This document shows, piece after piece, positions 55,770 through 64,000 of a stretch of 64,000 bases of DNA (the first letter of the stretch is position 1; every line of letters begins with the position of its first letter). The stretch lies in contig NZ_SHKK01000001.1 in assembly GCF_004217135.1 (NCBI RefSeq), positions 2,294,001 through 2,358,000 on the forward strand, written 5' to 3'. The stretch is from Micromonospora violae (GTDB taxonomy: Bacteria; Actinomycetota; Actinomycetes; Mycobacteriales; Micromonosporaceae). The position numbers and the translations under genes were made by a program. The notes under the pieces were generated by a model. The model was not told the origin of the DNA, made no database searches, and was given only the letters and a program-made list of their open reading frames with translations.

Positions 55770-56458
55770 AGCGGCCCGAACCGGTATCCGAAGCCCCGCA
55801 CGGTCTGGATGTAGACGGGCGACGACGAATCCGCTTCGATCTTGGCGCGTACGCGCTGCACGCACGCGTCCACGAGTCGCGAGTCACCGAGATACCCGTG
55901 CTCCCACACGGCCTCCAGCAGTTGCTGGCGGCTGAGGACCTGACCCGGCGTGTGCGAGAGTTCGAGCAGCAGCCGCAGCTCCGTCGGGGCGAGGCTGACC
56001 GGCGTCCCGTCCTTGCTGACCACCAGTGCGGCCCGGTCGATGGTCAACGCGCCGTGCTGCTCCACGCCGGCCCGGTCGCCGCCGCGCCGCGAGTCGCCCC
56101 CGGTCCGGCGCAGCACCGCGCGGATGCGCGCCTCGAGGACCCGGGCCTGCACGGGCTTGACCACGTAGTCGTCGGCGCCGGCCTCCAGGCCCGCCACCAC
56201 GTCCATGTCGTCGTTGCGGGCGGTGAGCATGATGATCGGCAGGTCACCGAGCTGCCGGATCCGGCGGCAGACCTCGAACCCGTCCATCCCGGGCAGCATG
56301 AGATCGAGGACCACGACATCGGACGGCGTGGTGCGCAACCGCGCCAACCCCTGCTCACCGGTCTCCACGGCGTGCACCGTGTGGCCCTGTCGGGTGAGCG
56401 CCAACTGCAGTCCGTCGCGCACCGTCTGGTGGTCTTCGATCAACAGCACCTGGGACAT
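55766..56458 (-). CDS. Response regulator, OmpR/PhoB family
   Basis: DNA-binding regulator of 230 residues with receiver Asp52 (VVVLDLMLPGMDGF), conserved Lys in YVVKPV, and a C-terminal winged helix (LAPTELRLLLELSHTPGQVLSRQQLLEAVW, TVRGFGYRF). It is first in the operon with the kinase and lipoprotein. The PAP2 gene upstream lies 16 bases away in the same direction, so the four may be transcribed together. Confidence 0.93.
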   Translation of the reverse strand: MSQVLLIEDHQTVRDGLQLALTRQGHTVHAVETGEQGLARLRTTPSDVVVLDLMLPGMDGFEVCRRIRQLGDLPIIMLTARNDDMDVVAGLEAGADDYVVKPVQARVLEARIRAVLRRTGGDSRRGGDRAGVEQHGALTIDRAALVVSKDGTPVSLAPTELRLLLELSHTPGQVLSRQQLLEAVWEHGYLGDSRLVDACVQRVRAKIEADSSSPVYIQTVRGFGYRFGPL

Positions 56459-56474
56459 GTCGTCAAGTATCCCA

Positions 56475-57461
56475 TCATGAGATCTTTCGCGTTTCGGTCG
56501 ATGGCTGCGGCCGCCCGGGGCTTCGCGGCGAACGCGACGTCGGGAAATCGGTCGAACGCACCAGGAACACCACGGCGCCCACCAGGAACATCGTCGACGC
56601 GGCGGCGGCCACGATGGCGACCAGCACCCCGCGCTGCACGGACGCGGCCAGACCGGGCACGATCACCATCAGCGCCCAGACCAGCGCGACCAGTCCGATG
56701 CCCGCCTCGGCCAGCCCGCGCCAGAGGTTGCCGCCGTCCGCACCGCCGGCCGCGCCGCGGTCGCCGGGCCAGGCCGCCAACGCGGCCGCGGCCAGGCAGA
56801 ACAGGGTCACCCCCAGCAGTACGCCACCGAGCACGTCGCTGAACCGGTGCCAACCCGCGATCATCGTGGCGGCGGCGATCACCGAGACACCCGCCGCGCC
56901 CGGCACGGCCAGCCAGCGCCGGGCCCACCCCGGCAGGACCAGCATGAAGGCCAGCAGCACCGCGGTCGCCGCCGCGACATGACCGCTGGGGAAGCTGTTG
57001 TGGGTGGTGGAGCTGTCGATCTGCAGATCCGGGCGGGGCAGCGCCCCCTTCACCGCGCCGGCCACCAGCACCGCGCAGACGACCATGCCCACGCCGACCA
57101 CCCCCGCCACCACCCGTCGGCGGAGCACACCCACCAGCAGCACCACGCCGAGCAGGGACGCGATGAGGGTCGGGCTGCCGAAGGTGGCCAGCACGGTCTT
57201 GGCCGGGCCCACCAGCACGGTCTGCTGCTCGTACCCCCCACCCCGCTCGGCGCGCGGCAGGAGCACGCCGTCGAGCCACTGCCCCGCATACGTCCGCACG
57301 AAGACAGCGGCGGTGAGAGTCAGGGCGAGCAGACCGCACAGCGCCGCCGCGAGCAGCCGAAGCCCCAGCGGCACCGTCGCGCGGGCGGACGGCAGCGGTC
57401 GTGCCGGGCCGGACGTCGAGCGCCCCACGGAGTACAACGATCCGATGGTCATGGCGACCAT
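56475..57461 (-). CDS. PAP2-family membrane phosphatase
   Basis: Protein of 328 residues with six core membrane helices. It carries the three PAP2 signatures KGALPRPD, SFPSGH and GWHRFSD, and three further helices at the C-terminus. Such enzymes dephosphorylate lipid phosphates such as undecaprenyl pyrophosphate, recycling the wall-precursor carrier. That would fit the neighbouring cell-wall genes, but the lipid is inferred. The start is ATG 57461 or 57452. A 259-base upstream region precedes the divergent winged-helix gene. Confidence 0.88.
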   Translation of the reverse strand: MVAMTIGSLYSVGRSTSGPARPLPSARATVPLGLRLLAAALCGLLALTLTAAVFVRTYAGQWLDGVLLPRAERGGGYEQQTVLVGPAKTVLATFGSPTLIASLLGVVLLVGVLRRRVVAGVVGVGMVVCAVLVAGAVKGALPRPDLQIDSSTTHNSFPSGHVAAATAVLLAFMLVLPGWARRWLAVPGAAGVSVIAAATMIAGWHRFSDVLGGVLLGVTLFCLAAAALAAWPGDRGAAGGADGGNLWRGLAEAGIGLVALVWALMVIVPGLAASVQRGVLVAIVAAAASTMFLVGAVVFLVRSTDFPTSRSPRSPGRPQPSTETRKIS

Positions 57462-57587
57462 GCTCGCCCCGCCAGGTCCGTACGCCGTGCTCGGATTGTC
57501 TTGGTTCTGTCACAACCACCCCCGCCGCTTGCGAGAGAGCGCATGGTCGGCGGTGGGGCCGAGGCGGACGTGAACAGCGCCGTGGCA

Positions 57588-57604
57588 TTCACATGCTTAC
57601 ATGC
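57588..57604. promoter_or_regulatory. Tandem TT(C)ACATGC repeats upstream of winged-helix gene 1
   Basis: TTCACATGC and TTACATGC stand head to tail in a short AT-rich island 117 bases before the gene, the spacing expected for a winged-helix protein binding direct repeats. Confidence 0.35.
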
Positions 57605-57720
57605 AACTATGTTTTACCCAGCCGAGATCAACCACCACTAGGGTCAGGACACCGATCGATGTCTCGGCGGTGTGAAAAATCCATCCGGAGTACGTTGGGG
57701 AACCGGAAGGTGTTGGAAAA

Positions 57721-58233
57721 ATGCAGGGAGTTCCCGCCGCCAGCCTCGTCATCGGCATCGCCTCCTCGCCGGCCGAGCGGCGACATCTGGCCCGCCTGCT
57801 CGGCGGCAGTGACGCCTTCCTGATCGTCTCGACCGTCGACCAGGCACGAGAGTTCCTCCGGGTGGTCGAGGCGTCTCCCGTCCCGGCTCCCGCGACCAGG
57901 ACGGCGCTCGCCGAGGTGACGCCGAGCCCACAACCGCCGCCACCGCCACCGGATCTGGCCGTCGACTCCGACCGTCGGGTGTTGCGCTGGCGCGACCAGG
58001 AGATCGACCTGACCCGGTTGGAACACGATGTGCTGCTCTGCCTGGTGCACGCGCCCGGTCAGGTCTGGACCTACGAGCGCCTGCACCTTGAGGTCTGGGG
58101 CAACCGGCACCTCGGTCGGGGCTCCGACATGCATTCGGTCGTCCGCCGGGTGCGCGGCAAGCTCGCCCGGCTCAACGCGGCGGCGACGATCCACTCGGTA
58201 CGCGGGGTCGGCTTCCGGCTCGCCCCCGTCTGA
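57721..58233 (+). CDS. Winged-helix DNA-binding protein with receiver-like N-domain (paralog 1)
   Basis: A protein of 170 residues. The C-terminal 90 are an OmpR-type winged helix (EIDLTRLEHDVLLCLVHAPGQVWTYERLHLEVWG, then SVVRRVRGKLA and VRGVGFRL). The first 55 (LVIGIASSPAERRHLARLLGGSDAFLIVSTVDQAREFL) have receiver-like secondary structure but no phosphoacceptor Asp, so control by phosphorylation is unlikely. A Pro-rich linker (PSPQPPPPPP) joins them. The ATG has GGAAGGTG upstream. It is paralogous to the gene at 62959-63531, the two enclosing a giant protease gene. Confidence 0.85.
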   Translation: MQGVPAASLVIGIASSPAERRHLARLLGGSDAFLIVSTVDQAREFLRVVEASPVPAPATRTALAEVTPSPQPPPPPPDLAVDSDRRVLRWRDQEIDLTRLEHDVLLCLVHAPGQVWTYERLHLEVWGNRHLGRGSDMHSVVRRVRGKLARLNAAATIHSVRGVGFRLAPV

Positions 58234-58284
58234 TCCCCTCGGGCCTGGTCCGGCCCGCCCTCGTCTGACGCCCCCCGAACGTGG

Positions 58285-58319
58285 TCCGGCCCGCCTGGTC
58301 GGAGACCAGACGGGCCGGA
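58285..58319. terminator. Bidirectional terminator between winged-helix gene 1 and the subtilase
   Basis: A 16-bp stem with one mismatch (arms 58285-58300 and 58304-58319) and a 3-base loop between convergent genes. The motif TGGTCCGGCCCGCC also occurs just upstream at about 58247. Confidence 0.75.
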
Positions 58320-58340
58320 TCGTGCGTCAGCGTTCAGGCG

Positions 58341-61300
58341 TCAGCACTTGATCGGCACCAACCCGAAGTTCTCCACCGTGGGAGTGGTGGTGTTGACCTT
58401 CGTCTGGCGGGTCTGCGGCTTCCAGCCGTCCTTGGCGACGATCATCGTGAGCGGGTTGTTGCGGCGGTCCACCCAGTAGGCGTACTTGCCCTCGGCGTCG
58501 GTGGCGAAGGTGTACGACGCCGCCCACGAGTCGACCTGCACGACCGCGCCGGTGATCGGCGAAGTCCCACCCTGGCAGCTGCTGCCGATGACCGTCCCCA
58601 TGAGCTTGCCCCAGGTCTTCGGGGGGTTCACGGTCATGGCCACCGCGACCGGCGCCACCGAGTACGGGGTGTTCTCGGAGATTCCGACCGAGCCGAGGTA
58701 GGTGCCCGGCTGGTCCACGTTCGCCGTCAGGCCGACGGTGACCGTGACCTTCTCACCCGGCTCGAGGGTGGCCGACGTCTTGTCGATGGTCATCCAGCTG
58801 ACGTCGGCCGCCGCCTCGGTGCATCCCTCGAAGCCCGGGAGCACCTCGTTGTTGGCGGTCGCGTCGAAACTGCCGGCCGAGCCGCCGATCTTGTAGAAGC
58901 CGCATGCCGCGCCGCCCCGGTACCGGGGGGCGTTGGCGTTCGGCAGGCTGGACCACGAACCGGCGGCCGGGTCGAAGGCGAAGCCGGCGTTGCTGATCGC
59001 CCCACCCTGCGAACCACCGACGACGAGCAGCTTGCCGCTGGCGACAGCGAACGAGCTGGCCCAGTTGTCGCTCGGCGCGTCAGCGATGGCAGTCCACGTG
59101 TTGGCACCCGGGTCGAAGGCGTAGCTGGACTTCTGCGAGGCGGAACCGTCGTTGCCGCCGGTGCAGTAGAGCACGCCGTCGATCCCACCGCAGGAGGCGA
59201 AGGCCACCGACTTCGGGTAGTTGGCCATCGCCGCCCAGGTGTCGGTGACCGGGTCGTACTGGACGACGCTGTTCGACATCGGCGTGCAGGCCGACGTCGT
59301 GCAGCCACCGACCGTGTACAGCTTGCCGTCGACGACGCCCTGACCGGCCGCGGCCCGGGGTGCCGGGTTGTCGGCCAGCTCGGTCCAGGTGTTCGTCCCC
59401 GGGTCGTACGACCAGGTGGCGGAGTCCGGGCCGGCGTCGGCCCAGCCACCGGTCACGATGATCTTGCCGTTCACCACGCCCGCGGCCACGGCGTTGCGGG
59501 CGCCCGGAAGGTCGGCGATCGCCGTCCAGGTCTGTGCGGCCGGGTCGTACACGTAGTTCTTGGTGGTGGACGCCGTACCGTTGCCGCCACCGATCGAGTA
59601 CACCTTGCCGTCCAGGTTCACCACCCGGTTGTCCATGATCACGGACGGGTAGTTGGCGATGTCGGTCCACGGCGCCGCGTTCGGGCCGACCGCAGAGGCG
59701 GCGGCCTTGGCCTCCTTGCCGGACGCCTTGGCGGCGAACGACGTCGGCACGGTGAGCCGCTGCTCCGGCGCGCCGCTGGAGCCGAGCACCTGCTGGCGGG
59801 TGACCGTGGACCCGTCCGCCCGCAGGAGTTCGAACCCGTTGTCGCGCTCACCGAACTTCACCTCGACCGGCGCCCCGCCGGTGTTGGTCACCGTGAACGT
59901 CTTGCTGGTCTTACCGCTGGGCATCTGGAGCGTCGCGTTGAGCTCCGTCGGCGTCACCGACAGTCGGCCGGCCGCGAGCTGGAAGTTCGCGGTGGTCGCC
60001 CAGTCGGCCTCGACGTCGACCGACTTGGTCAGGCTGACGTAGTTGCCGGCGCTCGCCGTGAACTTGTACGAGCCGGTCAGCGACGAGTAGATCCAGTAGA
60101 AGCCGTCGGCCAGCCCCGGGTCGTCCGGGGTCGCCACGGTGACGGCCTTCTCGGCCGGCCGGTCCTTGCTGGTGACGGTCGCGCCGTTGACGTAGCTGCC
60201 GTCGTTCTTGTCGCGGACGTTGCCGACGACCAGACCGCCGTCGACCGGCGTGCAGAGGACCGTGCTGCCGATCAGGACGTTGTCGATCTCCCACCACCAC
60301 TCGTACGAGGCGTCGTAGTAGTGGAACCGCACCTGCACCTGCGCCTGACCGGCGGCCTGCGGGATCGGGATCTCGGTCAGCTTCGGTCCCCGGACGTCGG
60401 TCTCCTGGCGGAGCACGTTGGTCCAGGTGGCACCGCCGTCGATGCTCAGGTCGACGTCGGCGGTGTCGTCGTTGAGCTGGTTGAAGTCCTGGTTGAACCG
60501 GATCACCGGGGCGGTGACGTCGGTCAGGTCGACCACCGGGCTGACCAGGGAGGTGTCCTGGCTGGTGCCCGGCCCGTAGTCGTCGCTGTCGATCATTGCG
60601 AAGTTGCCGGTGCCGCCGGTCAGGTTGCCCCGGTTGCCGTCGTCGGTGAACTTCCAGACCTGACCGCTGCCCGCGTTGTCCACGACGGTCCAACCGGCCG
60701 GCGTGGTCGTGGCGTCGAAGGTCTCGTACTCACCGTCGGAACCGAACGTGTACCCGGGTGCGGTGGTGCAGGCATTGCTCTCCACCGGCACGGCGACGTT
60801 GGCGGTGGCGTTGCCCGAGCCGACCACGACCTCCTTGGTGACGGTCTGGTAGCCCGGGTACTGCGACTCGTACTTCAGGGTGTACGTCTGCCCGGCCGGC
60901 AGCTTGATGCTGTAACGGCCGTTCGCCGGGTTGGTGTAGTCGTAGACGCCGGACACCCCGGTCACGGTCACCTTCGCGTACAACGGCCAGCCGTGGCCGG
61001 AGCCGTCGGTGACCGCACCGGTGACGTTGACGCTCGGCACCGCCGTGAGGGCGACGTTCACCGTCGTGGTCGTACCCTTGGCGATCGTCGCCGTCCTGGT
61101 GACGCTGCCGTAGCCGAACGCCGCGACGGCGACCTGGTAGTCGCCGATGGGGAGCTGGGTCGAGAATTTGCCGTCGGCGCCGGTGGTCAGCTCACGCGCG
61201 GTCGGGCCGGTGAGCGTCAGGGTCGCCCCGGCGACCGCGGTGCCGGAGGACGCGTCGGTGACCGTGCCGGTCAGCGTGCCGATGTCGCCGGTCGGGGCGG

Positions 61301-62765
61301 CGTTGAGCAACGCGAGTGCGTCCAGTCGGCCTTCGCCGTAGACGTTGTTGTCGGCCGCGGTGCCACCGCACTGGTCGTCGGCCTTGTCGATCGCGGCACC
61401 GTTGAGCAGCGCACGGGTCGCGTTGACGTCACCGATCAGCGACGGGGCCGCCGAGTACAGCAGCGCGATCGCGCCCGCGAGGTGCGGTGCCGCCATCGAG
61501 GTGCCGCTGATGCTGCCGTAGGCGCTGCCCGGGATGCTCGACCGGACGTTCACGCCCGGCGCGGAGATGTTGGGCTTGATCTCGCCGTTCTGACCGACGC
61601 CGCGGGCGGAGAAGCCGGCCACGTTGTTGTTGATGTCGTACGCGCCGGTCGAGTAGTTGCTGACGAGGCTGCCCGGCGAGCCGCTGGTCTGGCAGGCCGG
61701 CCCGCTGTTGCCGTTGGACCAGGTGCCGAAGATCCCGGAGGCGGTCCAGGCGTCCGTCACGTCCTCCATGAACGGCTCGTTGGACGGGTCGCGGGTGCCC
61801 CACGAGTTGTTGATGATGTTCGGTCGCTTGCTCGCGTCCGGGTTCTGGCCGTTGAGGTCCAGCGGCTCGAGCATCCACTGACCGGATTCGATCAGAGCGG
61901 CGTCACTGGGGCAGCAGCCGTTCGCCGCGATCCACGTGACCCCGGGGGCGACACCGATCTGGTTGGCGCCGTCGGCGCCGGCCATGGTGCCCATGGTGTG
62001 CGTGCCGTGACCGTCGCCGTCGCAGGGCGCGGTCGCGCAGGCACCGCCGGCGGAGGCGGCGTTGAACCAGTTGTAGTTGTGGTCGAACGTCCCGTCACCG
62101 TTGTTGCCCCGGTAGGAGTTCACCAGCGCCGGGTGGTCGAACTGCACCCCGGTGTCGATGTTCGCGACGGTGATGCCCTCGCCCGTGACGCCGTACTGGG
62201 ACCAGACGTCGTCGGCGTTGATGTTGGCGATGCCCCACTCCAGGGCGTTCACGGTCTTCTCGTCGGTGCCCTTGGTCGTCTCGGGCACCTTGTACGCGAC
62301 CGGGGCGTAGAGGCCCTCGACCTCCGAGTGCCCGGCGAACTTCTGGGCCATCGCCAAGGAGCCGCTGTTCACCTTGATGGCGTTGGTGGCCCAGAAGGTC
62401 TGGTACTTCGTGCCCGAGCTGTCGAGGTCGGCCCGGATCTTGCCCTGGCTCGCCGCGGCGGTCTTGCGCAGCGCGTCCGCCACCGCCGTCCCGCGCTTCG
62501 ACCAGTCCTTGATGGCGCTGGCCTTGCTCAGGTCCGCCTTGTCCTTGAACCGGATCCAGAAGTCGCCTTCACTCTTGGCCTGGAGCTGCTTGGCGAGCTC
62601 CGGTCGGATCTTGTCCCCGGTCGAGGTGCCCGCCCCCATCTCGCCGCCCGGCGCGGCCTGCGCGCCGGAGCTGATGGTGGCCAAGCATGTCGCGGCGAGG
62701 ATTGTCGCCGCGCCGGCGCTCACCAGTGATCTGGCTGTGCGCCGCCATTGTGGACGTCTGAACAT
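58341..62765 (-). CDS. Giant secreted S8 serine protease with Kelch repeats
   Basis: A subtilase of 1474 residues. It has a signal peptide (1-37), an inhibitor-like propeptide, and a catalytic domain (about 190-500) with Asp204 (NIDTGVQFDHP), His253 (GDGHGTHTMGT), oxyanion Asn353 (SNGNSGP) and Ser423 (SGTSMAAPH). Behind it follow two carboxypeptidase-regulatory-like domains (about 510-680), a jelly-roll/immune-inhibitor-like domain (about 690-850), another beta domain, a six-bladed Kelch propeller (about 1120-1390) and a final regulatory-like domain. It resembles bacillopeptidase F-type proteins. The ATG at 62765 follows GAGGAGG; an ATG 19 codons upstream is unlikely. Confidence 0.92.
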   Translation of the reverse strand: MFRRPQWRRTARSLVSAGAATILAATCLATISSGAQAAPGGEMGAGTSTGDKIRPELAKQLQAKSEGDFWIRFKDKADLSKASAIKDWSKRGTAVADALRKTAAASQGKIRADLDSSGTKYQTFWATNAIKVNSGSLAMAQKFAGHSEVEGLYAPVAYKVPETTKGTDEKTVNALEWGIANINADDVWSQYGVTGEGITVANIDTGVQFDHPALVNSYRGNNGDGTFDHNYNWFNAASAGGACATAPCDGDGHGTHTMGTMAGADGANQIGVAPGVTWIAANGCCPSDAALIESGQWMLEPLDLNGQNPDASKRPNIINNSWGTRDPSNEPFMEDVTDAWTASGIFGTWSNGNSGPACQTSGSPGSLVSNYSTGAYDINNNVAGFSARGVGQNGEIKPNISAPGVNVRSSIPGSAYGSISGTSMAAPHLAGAIALLYSAAPSLIGDVNATRALLNGAAIDKADDQCGGTAADNNVYGEGRLDALALLNAAPTGDIGTLTGTVTDASSGTAVAGATLTLTGPTARELTTGADGKFSTQLPIGDYQVAVAAFGYGSVTRTATIAKGTTTTVNVALTAVPSVNVTGAVTDGSGHGWPLYAKVTVTGVSGVYDYTNPANGRYSIKLPAGQTYTLKYESQYPGYQTVTKEVVVGSGNATANVAVPVESNACTTAPGYTFGSDGEYETFDATTTPAGWTVVDNAGSGQVWKFTDDGNRGNLTGGTGNFAMIDSDDYGPGTSQDTSLVSPVVDLTDVTAPVIRFNQDFNQLNDDTADVDLSIDGGATWTNVLRQETDVRGPKLTEIPIPQAAGQAQVQVRFHYYDASYEWWWEIDNVLIGSTVLCTPVDGGLVVGNVRDKNDGSYVNGATVTSKDRPAEKAVTVATPDDPGLADGFYWIYSSLTGSYKFTASAGNYVSLTKSVDVEADWATTANFQLAAGRLSVTPTELNATLQMPSGKTSKTFTVTNTGGAPVEVKFGERDNGFELLRADGSTVTRQQVLGSSGAPEQRLTVPTSFAAKASGKEAKAAASAVGPNAAPWTDIANYPSVIMDNRVVNLDGKVYSIGGGNGTASTTKNYVYDPAAQTWTAIADLPGARNAVAAGVVNGKIIVTGGWADAGPDSATWSYDPGTNTWTELADNPAPRAAAGQGVVDGKLYTVGGCTTSACTPMSNSVVQYDPVTDTWAAMANYPKSVAFASCGGIDGVLYCTGGNDGSASQKSSYAFDPGANTWTAIADAPSDNWASSFAVASGKLLVVGGSQGGAISNAGFAFDPAAGSWSSLPNANAPRYRGGAACGFYKIGGSAGSFDATANNEVLPGFEGCTEAAADVSWMTIDKTSATLEPGEKVTVTVGLTANVDQPGTYLGSVGISENTPYSVAPVAVAMTVNPPKTWGKLMGTVIGSSCQGGTSPITGAVVQVDSWAASYTFATDAEGKYAYWVDRRNNPLTMIVAKDGWKPQTRQTKVNTTTPTVENFGLVPIKC

Positions 62766-62898
62766 CGGTGCTGCCTCCTCAGAACGACCCAGGGTGTGAT
62801 GGGCCATGGTGGACCTCCCCATGCACCGCGCGGGTCACGCCGGTTGCCCGAGTGGACACTATGATCGAGAAGAACGGACGATCAAGAACTTGCCGTGA

Positions 62899-62920
62899 GC
62901 AACTTGTCGCTAAGAGTTGC
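62899..62920. promoter_or_regulatory. GCAACT-N10-AGTTGC dyad before winged-helix gene 2
   Basis: Perfect 6-bp arms lie 39-60 bases before the chosen start codon, with an extra AACTTG copy at 62887. The element sits between the divergent subtilase and winged-helix genes and could bind the winged-helix protein itself. Confidence 0.35.
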
Positions 62921-62958
62921 CCTGGCTCGCGGCGCGCTTGCCAATCATTGTCAGGACC

Positions 62959-63531
62959 ATGACGAGAGCTGGGCAGGGATGCCCATCGATCCCGGGCGGT
63001 GCGGTGGCCGAGGACGACGAGGCAACGGTGCACAGGGGCGAACCGGCCGACGGGCCGTTCCCACTGCTGATCGCGGTGACCCCGTCGCCGGCCGAGCGCA
63101 TCCGGCTCGCGGAGCTTCTCGACGGCATCGCACCGCTGCTGCTGGTGGCCGACCTCGACGAGTTGCGCCGGCTGATCGCCGCTCCGCAGCAGGTCACCGC
63201 CACGGCCGAGCCGGCACCGACCGCCGCCCTGGTGATCGACTCGGCCCGCTCCAGCGCCCGTTGCGGAGAGCGTGAGATCGACCTCACCCGCCTGGAGCAC
63301 GACCTGCTGACCTGTCTGATCACCGAGCCGGCCCGGGTCTGGACCTACGCCGAGCTGCACCGGTCGGTCTGGGGTGACGAGGGGCGTGAACGCAAGGCGG
63401 ACGTGCAGTCGCTGGTGAAGCGGCTGCGCCGCAAGCTGCACGACCTGGGCACCGGGGCCACCATCGATGTCGTTCGCGGCGTGGGGCTCCGGCTGACCGA
63501 CCACCAGCAGGTGCGGGTCGAACGGGCCTGA
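62959..63531 (+). CDS. Winged-helix DNA-binding protein with receiver-like N-domain (paralog 2)
   Basis: About 190 residues. The same plan as the gene at 57721: a receiver-like segment without Asp (PLLIAVTPSPAERIRLAELLDG), a short Ala/Pro linker and an OmpR-type winged helix (EIDLTRLEHDLLTCLITEPARVWTYAELHRSVWG, VKRLRRKLHDLG, VRGVGLRL). The two share EIDLTRLEHD and VWTY blocks, so they are clear paralogs. Start choice is uncertain: ATG 62959 (AGGA nearby), ATG 62917, or a GTG near 63003. It is divergent from the subtilase gene and may control it. Confidence 0.8.
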   Translation: MTRAGQGCPSIPGGAVAEDDEATVHRGEPADGPFPLLIAVTPSPAERIRLAELLDGIAPLLLVADLDELRRLIAAPQQVTATAEPAPTAALVIDSARSSARCGEREIDLTRLEHDLLTCLITEPARVWTYAELHRSVWGDEGRERKADVQSLVKRLRRKLHDLGTGATIDVVRGVGLRLTDHQQVRVERA

Positions 63532-63623
63532 CGCCACGGCCGGTTGAACTGATCCAGGGGTGGGTACGACCTGAAGATCATCAGCAACACCGGCTGAGAA
63601 GAACGCTGGTAAGGAGAGTCAAG

Positions 63624-64000
63624 ATGGCATTCCCCAACCCCTCGACCGTGTCCATCGGGCTGAAGAAGGCCGCGCATGTCGGGATCGCGGTGAGTGACCT
63701 CGACCGCTCGGTCGCGTTCTACCAGGCCCTGCTCGGCGCGGAACCGGTCGTTCGGGACGAGAGCATGCACGGCGCCGGCTTCGCCCAGTCGCAGGGGCTG
63801 CCGACGACGAAGCTGCGGTACGCCACCTTCAACCTCGACAACCTCGGCATTGATCTGATCCAGTTCCAGGAGCCGGTCGGCGAGGTCGCCCAGGTGGCGG
63901 CCAACCGACCCGGCTCGATGCACCTGTGTTTCCACGTCGACGACGTGCGCGCGGTCCACGACCGGATGAGCGAGGCCGGGTTCGAGTTTCTCGGGCAGCC
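63624..64000 (+). CDS. VOC-family (glyoxalase/dioxygenase fold) protein, 3' end outside window
   Basis: The first 125 residues are present, beginning MAFPNPSTVSIGLKKAAHVGIAVSDLDRSVAFYQ with AAGGAGAG upstream of the ATG. HVGIAVSDLDRSVAFYQALLG and SMHLCFHVDDVRAVHDRMSEAGF are the paired beta-alpha-beta modules of the vicinal-oxygen-chelate superfamily, with a metal-ligand His in each. It could be a lactoylglutathione lyase-like, methylmalonyl-CoA-epimerase-like or dioxygenase protein; the truncated sequence does not decide. Confidence 0.8.
   Translation, partial: MAFPNPSTVSIGLKKAAHVGIAVSDLDRSVAFYQALLGAEPVVRDESMHGAGFAQSQGLPTTKLRYATFNLDNLGIDLIQFQEPVGEVAQVAANRPGSMHLCFHVDDVRAVHDRMSEAGFEFLGQ

Noticed and set aside
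58281..62729. An open frame of 1482 codons on the plus strand opposite the subtilase gene
   Set aside because: It is a GC-skew shadow: composition is Arg/Val/Gly/Asp-rich with no domain, and the opposite strand encodes an unmistakable S8 protease with signal peptide and ribosome site.

Overview
The window is high-GC DNA with dense, often translationally coupled genes (GTGA/ATGA overlaps), frequent GTG starts, LAL and NarL-type regulators, CBM2-tailed secreted glycosidases and many lipoproteins. This fits the chromosome of a filamentous actinomycete, most likely Micromonosporaceae (Micromonospora-like). I saw no rRNA or tRNA gene, CRISPR array, insertion sequence or phage gene.

Layout. 0-2.7 kb: the end of a phytase-like esterase gene and a secreted lectin/alginate-lyase. 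2.7-9.7 kb: a FtsX-type ABC exporter divergent from a DesK/DesR-like two-component system, then soluble transhydrogenase SthA and a MerR-family protein lacking its DNA-binding end. 9.8-15.4 kb: a LAL regulator followed by a small protein and three lipoproteins. 15.5-31.8 kb: a xylan-utilisation locus. It has a secreted CE1 esterase and a GH10 xylanase (both with CBM2), then a seven-gene minus-strand operon (GH3, two permeases, solute-binding lipoprotein, YesL/DUF624 protein, GH42, GH67 alpha-glucuronidase). Divergent from that operon are a LacI regulator and a CE7 acetylxylan esterase. A TTGACA-17-TAGGTT promoter and two GAAACTTTC-type operators lie in the divergent region. The set describes deacetylation, cleavage, uptake and intracellular breakdown of (methyl)glucuronic-acid-decorated xylo-oligosaccharides.

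31.9-38.4 kb: a vanadium-haloperoxidase-family protein, an acyl-CoA dehydrogenase/MaoC hydratase pair, a second LAL regulator and a TetR regulator. 38.8-43.7 kb: a complete branched-chain-amino-acid-type (Liv) ABC importer. Matching TRCAYT-N3-ARTGYA dyads sit on the promoters of the importer and of the TetR region. 43.8-49.3 kb: a Thermobifida-cutinase/PETase-like polyester hydrolase, a large clade-2 catalase and a Ser/Thr kinase with an extracellular ricin-B lectin.

49.5-57.5 kb: an F420-type LLM oxidoreductase, then a translationally coupled trio (acyltransferase-3 membrane protein, alanine/serine racemase, D-Ala-D-X ligase) that resembles a VanT split into VanTm and VanTr plus a Ddl/Van ligase. 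It converges on a response regulator/histidine kinase/lipoprotein operon and a PAP2 phosphatase, so this block looks dedicated to cell-wall precursors. 57.7-63.5 kb: two paralogous winged-helix proteins flank a 1474-residue secreted subtilase with Kelch repeats. The window ends inside a VOC-family gene.
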